DNA of 64,000 bases. Source: Pseudobutyrivibrio sp. (GTDB lineage Bacteria; Bacillota; Clostridia; Lachnospirales; Lachnospiraceae). Where the stretch lies: contig JAFYYR010000016.1 of NCBI GenBank assembly GCA_017557435.1, positions 62,001 to 126,000 on the forward strand, given 5' to 3'. The translations under genes and the position numbers were made by a program. Positions 61,435 through 64,000 of the stretch are shown here, piece by piece (the first letter of the stretch is position 1; each line of letters starts with the position of its first letter). The notes under the pieces were generated by a model. That model saw only the letters and a program-made list of their open reading frames with translations. It had not been told where the DNA came from and ran no database searches.

Positions 61435-62244
61435 CTAAATCTCAATTACAATTGATTCTCCCGTAGAGCAATCCCCATTAAGCCATTGCCATTTTTCATG
61501 GAGTTCTAGTCTTCCATTTTCATTAAAAGTCGGCACACTGTGACATCTACCTGCTCGAATTTCATTATCCAAATTTAAATGCTCATAATAAAAATCAAGT
61601 TCTCCTGATTGATCAACTTTTCCAACCATATATCCAGTTTTGATTTCCCCACCTGAATATTCGGCAGAAAAATCGAAACCATTTTGACGATAATGAAAAA
61701 TTGTATTACCATCTACTTCTCCATTTTCCGAATTAACCAATGGAGTAAAACGTCTGCCATCATAATCAATTCTTGTACTATTCTGAGACAATACCTTTTC
61801 CATTACTTCGTATACAAGGATTACTCCATTTTCAACTGTGTATTTGCAATGCTCAACAGTTTTATATCCTCTTTTCTCATACAAATGACTTGCCGGCAAC
61901 GATGCATCTAAGGCAGCTTTGAAATAGTTCTCCGAGATGTACTTTTCCAAGCAATCCATAATGTAAGAGCCATATCCCTTACCCTGATATTCTGGCTTAA
62001 CATACACTCTAGTAATATGATTATCCTTGTAACATCCGGTGCCAACTCTTATTCCATCAACTATCAGAATTCCAACTAGCCCGTCCTCAATATCTTTTAA
62101 GATATTTTCACTGCTGTGTAAATCACTAAAAAAACCCACAACTTCCCTAGGATAATATTTAGGATAAATTTCTTTAATGGAAGACTGCACTATGCCAAAT
62201 ACCGCATCTAAGTCCTCTGCTGTAGCGGATATGTATTCTTTCAT
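61435..62244 (-). CDS. GNAT acetyltransferase fused to a lipocalin-like domain
   Basis: About 269 residues from MKEYISATAEDLDAVF (GAGGAG upstream). Residues 1-145 are a GNAT domain with RVYVKPEYQGKGYGSYIMD (acetyl-CoA loop) and SHLYEKRGYK. After a short linker, residues 160-269 form a beta-rich domain (TIFHYRQNGFDFSAEYSGGEIKTGYMVG, HEKWQWLNGD) like that of N-acetylglutamate synthase-type proteins. This fusion is uncommon. Confidence 0.82.
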   Translation of the reverse strand: MKEYISATAEDLDAVFGIVQSSIKEIYPKYYPREVVGFFSDLHSSENILKDIEDGLVGILIVDGIRVGTGCYKDNHITRVYVKPEYQGKGYGSYIMDCLEKYISENYFKAALDASLPASHLYEKRGYKTVEHCKYTVENGVILVYEVMEKVLSQNSTRIDYDGRRFTPLVNSENGEVDGNTIFHYRQNGFDFSAEYSGGEIKTGYMVGKVDQSGELDFYYEHLNLDNEIRAGRCHSVPTFNENGRLELHEKWQWLNGDCSTGESIVIEI

Positions 62245-62274
62245 AAGTCTATTCTCCTCAAGCCACAAGTTATT

Positions 62275-63120
62275 TTATTTCGACTGCTGAACCAAATTTT
62301 CACTTAGCTTATACAATCTCTTTGCAAGCTCCATATCCTTAGATTTTTTAGAAGATGAAGCAATCTTACATTTATAGAAATATTCTCCCGAAATATTTTT
62401 GACAGAATCATCTGTTGCAAGAAAAATTGCTGTACGAGCTCCTTCTGCAGGTGTTTGAAAAAATGGTTTTAGTAAACTTGTAATAGTTTTTCCAAATCCA
62501 GTTTTTCTATCTATTCCGATATTAGTCGCAACCGCACCGGGATGGCAGCAATTCACTGTGATTCCCCTGTCTCTCAAACGTCTTGCCTGCTCCCTTGTAA
62601 AAAGTACATTTGCAAGCTTGCTTTGAGAATATGCCTTTATAACGTTGTACCCTTTTTCCAAATTGATATCTTCAAAATGAATATTTCCAACCTTGTGCGC
62701 ACCTGATGCAACATTGACAATTCTTGCCCCTTCATACATTAAATCAATTAACTTAGTAGTAAGCAAAAAATGCCCTAAATGATTGATGCCGAATTGCTTT
62801 TCAAATCCTTCTTTTGTTGTCTGCCTATCTAATGAAATAAATCCTGCGTTATTTACCAAAATATCTATTTTCTCGTATTTTGATTTCACAGATGCTACAA
62901 ATGCGTTAATTGAAGAAAAATCCTCTAAATCACACAACATAAGCTCTATCTTTCGCTCTGGCCTTGACATCAATTTTTCATATGCCTCTTGTCCACGCTT
63001 TTCATTTCTGCAAAGCATAATAACTGTTGCACCCATATCACTTAATGCTTCAACTGTAGCCATTCCCATTCCTGAATTTGCACCAGTTACTATAGCTATT
63101 TTACTATCTAATTTTTCCAT
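62275..63120 (-). CDS. Short-chain dehydrogenase/reductase (retinol dehydrogenase-like)
   Basis: 281 residues. The NAD(P) loop VTGANSGMGMATVEAL, NNAGF, GHFLLTTKL, and the catalytic S...YxxxK as NVASG and AYSQSKLANVLFTREQA. Long SDR of the retinol-dehydrogenase-like type, NADP-dependent by the RN after strand two. Substrate unknown. No operon theme. Confidence 0.9.
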   Translation of the reverse strand: MEKLDSKIAIVTGANSGMGMATVEALSDMGATVIMLCRNEKRGQEAYEKLMSRPERKIELMLCDLEDFSSINAFVASVKSKYEKIDILVNNAGFISLDRQTTKEGFEKQFGINHLGHFLLTTKLIDLMYEGARIVNVASGAHKVGNIHFEDINLEKGYNVIKAYSQSKLANVLFTREQARRLRDRGITVNCCHPGAVATNIGIDRKTGFGKTITSLLKPFFQTPAEGARTAIFLATDDSVKNISGEYFYKCKIASSSKKSKDMELAKRLYKLSENLVQQSK

Positions 63121-63138
63121 TTTATTCCCATAAAAAGC

Positions 63139-63309
63139 TTATACAATAAAATATTGCATTAGCTCATACTTCAGATTTGTTCCCTCTTCTATATCAGCTG
63201 GAAGAAGTGCCCTAGCTACAAGTTTCAACTCATCTGAATCAATATCTGTTCTTTTTAAATTTGCATAATCTCCGTCAATAGATACGACAGTGTAGTACCA
63301 AGTTTCCAT
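63139..63309 (-). CDS. Small conserved protein, 56 residues (not in standard calls)
   Basis: AAGGAGAAGAAT precedes an ATG that encodes METWYYTVVSIDGDYANLKR and ends LKYELMQYFIV. The compact, acidic composition and good ribosome site suggest a true gene of the kind used as SH3-like beta-barrel, where the pattern VVSIDGDYAxL also occurs in DUF3006-type proteins. The family match is tentative. Confidence 0.6.
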   Translation of the reverse strand: METWYYTVVSIDGDYANLKRTDIDSDELKLVARALLPADIEEGTNLKYELMQYFIV

Positions 63310-63362
63310 ATTCTTCTCCTTTTAACTGTTTCAATATGCTTTCTAAAAATTACCATTTACAA

Positions 63363-63812
63363 TTATTTTTCTAGATATACAAAGACTAATTCATCATCAA
63401 TCTTCTTTTCTTCAAATTCCTTATATCCCAGTTTCTTGTAAAGCCTGATATTATTAATGCTTCTTGTGCTGGTAAATAACTCGTATCTACTATCAGGAAA
63501 ACTTTTTTCTATTTCCGATAATAATTTACTACCATAACCACAACACTGATAGTCTGGATGAACCATTAGTTTTCCAATATATGCAGTGTCTTCCTCTTTT
63601 CTAGCTCGAACAGAGCCTACAATAACATTATCATCTGTGTGCATCTTCAAGATTATGCCATTGTTATATTCTTCCTGAACCTCTTCAATAGTCTGCTTTA
63701 ATGGAGGAATATCATTTGTTCCAAACAATGCGGCCTCGCTCTGATATGCTAGGTACTGCAACTTTAGTATCTCTTCCAAATCTTGTTTTTCTGCTCTACT
63801 TATTTGCATCAT
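63363..63812 (-). CDS. GNAT-family N-acetyltransferase
   Basis: About 149 residues starting MMQISRAEKQDLEEILKLQ. AYIGKLMVHPDYQCCGYGSKLLSEIEKSF carries the acetyl-CoA-binding Q-x-x-G-x-G/A loop, and IRLYKKLGYKEFEEK closes the fold. The longer open frame to 63845 overlaps the ASCH gene and is rejected. Ribosome site is weak, so coupled translation with the upstream gene is likely. Substrate unknown. Confidence 0.85.
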   Translation of the reverse strand: MMQISRAEKQDLEEILKLQYLAYQSEAALFGTNDIPPLKQTIEEVQEEYNNGIILKMHTDDNVIVGSVRARKEEDTAYIGKLMVHPDYQCCGYGSKLLSEIEKSFPDSRYELFTSTRSINNIRLYKKLGYKEFEEKKIDDELVFVYLEK

Positions 63813-63831
63813 TCTTCGTGTAACCCCACAT

Positions 63832-64000
63832 TTATTTATAAACAACTTTAAACTCTTCGCATATTACCTTAGTGTTTTCATTAAAAGTCTGCTGTATGGA
63901 CTCTAATTCATTAGTCAAAAAATCAATATGCACTTCCCGCCAATACTCCAAGGATCTATCGCCTTCCCCTTCTTTATAAGCGTGTTCTTTTGTTACTTGA
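63832..64000 (-). CDS. ASCH-domain protein, C-terminal fragment
   Basis: The last 55 residues are in the window: HAYKEGEGDRSLEYWREVHIDF, then ELESIQQTF and VICEEFKVVYK. The block EGEGDRSLxYWRxVHxxFF and CExFxxVY is diagnostic of ASCH-domain proteins of the YqfB-distant, cytidine-deaminase/amidohydrolase-like group. The start lies beyond the right edge. Confidence 0.8.
   Translation of the reverse strand, partial: QVTKEHAYKEGEGDRSLEYWREVHIDFLTNELESIQQTFNENTKVICEEFKVVYK

Overview
The window looks like part of the chromosome of an anaerobic, AT-rich Gram-positive clostridium, most likely a Lachnospiraceae member of the Butyrivibrio/Pseudobutyrivibrio/Roseburia kind. I infer this from strong AGGAGG ribosome sites, LplABC/YesLMN-type sugar systems with a GH8 oligoxylanase, the SpeA-AguA-AguB plus carboxyspermidine polyamine route, DUF3793 next to flavodoxin, and LytTR-DUF3021 pairs. 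No rRNA, phage or CRISPR array is visible.

Layout. 1-2.2 kb: hemA-hemB-hemL start (tetrapyrrole). 2.2-9.06 kb: a polyamine operon (speA, speE, carboxy(nor)spermidine dehydrogenase and decarboxylase, aguA, aguB) from a near-consensus promoter. 9.07-24.5 kb: the most unusual part, a leftward sulfur-linked supercluster: a Cys/Met-rich 38-residue ORF, a terminator, a tRNA-like structure, yezD, metK, a nitrogenase-like reductase (H, D, K subunits), a substrate-binding protein, a radical SAM protein, a permease, an MTA/SAH nucleosidase, an ATPase, a flavin-type oxidase-fold protein, a Cys-containing leader peptide, a second radical SAM protein and a second complete ABC importer. 24.6-31.6 kb: a sugar ABC importer with three Gfo/Idh/MocA dehydrogenases and a divergent AraC regulator. 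32.6-36.9 kb: a cytidylate-kinase-like gene, then a polar amino-acid (probably cystine-type) importer and an SGNH hydrolase. 37-44.9 kb: chemoreceptor, Rrf2 regulator, lipoprotein, two small membrane proteins, LysR regulator, MetE-like protein, iron alcohol dehydrogenase. 45.0-45.2 kb: a 193-bp element with 16-bp terminal inverted repeats, with a truncated copy at 58.3 kb. 46.3-55.0 kb: a xylo-oligosaccharide locus. 55.2-64 kb: a LytTR-regulated membrane operon, flavodoxin/DUF3793, and a run of small house-keeping or detoxification genes.

How it fits together. A dyad ACCTAT-N7-RTAGGY overlaps the promoters of hemA, the yezD/metK/nitrogenase-like cluster, the SGNH/amino-acid importer operon and the metE-like gene; related half-sites lie in the promoter of the Rrf2 gene itself. 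This suggests a local CymR/IscR-like sulfur regulon. Inside the supercluster one 20-nt sequence is repeated exactly four times, each time forming the 5' side of an intrinsic terminator whose hairpin otherwise differs. Together with two Cys-rich short ORFs this points to layered attenuation. The nitrogenase-like enzyme has exactly three Cys in the K-like subunit and one in the D-like subunit, and no apparent cofactor ligands. The enzyme's substrate is not known; the neighbours suggest reductive release of sulfur from an imported or salvaged organosulfur compound.
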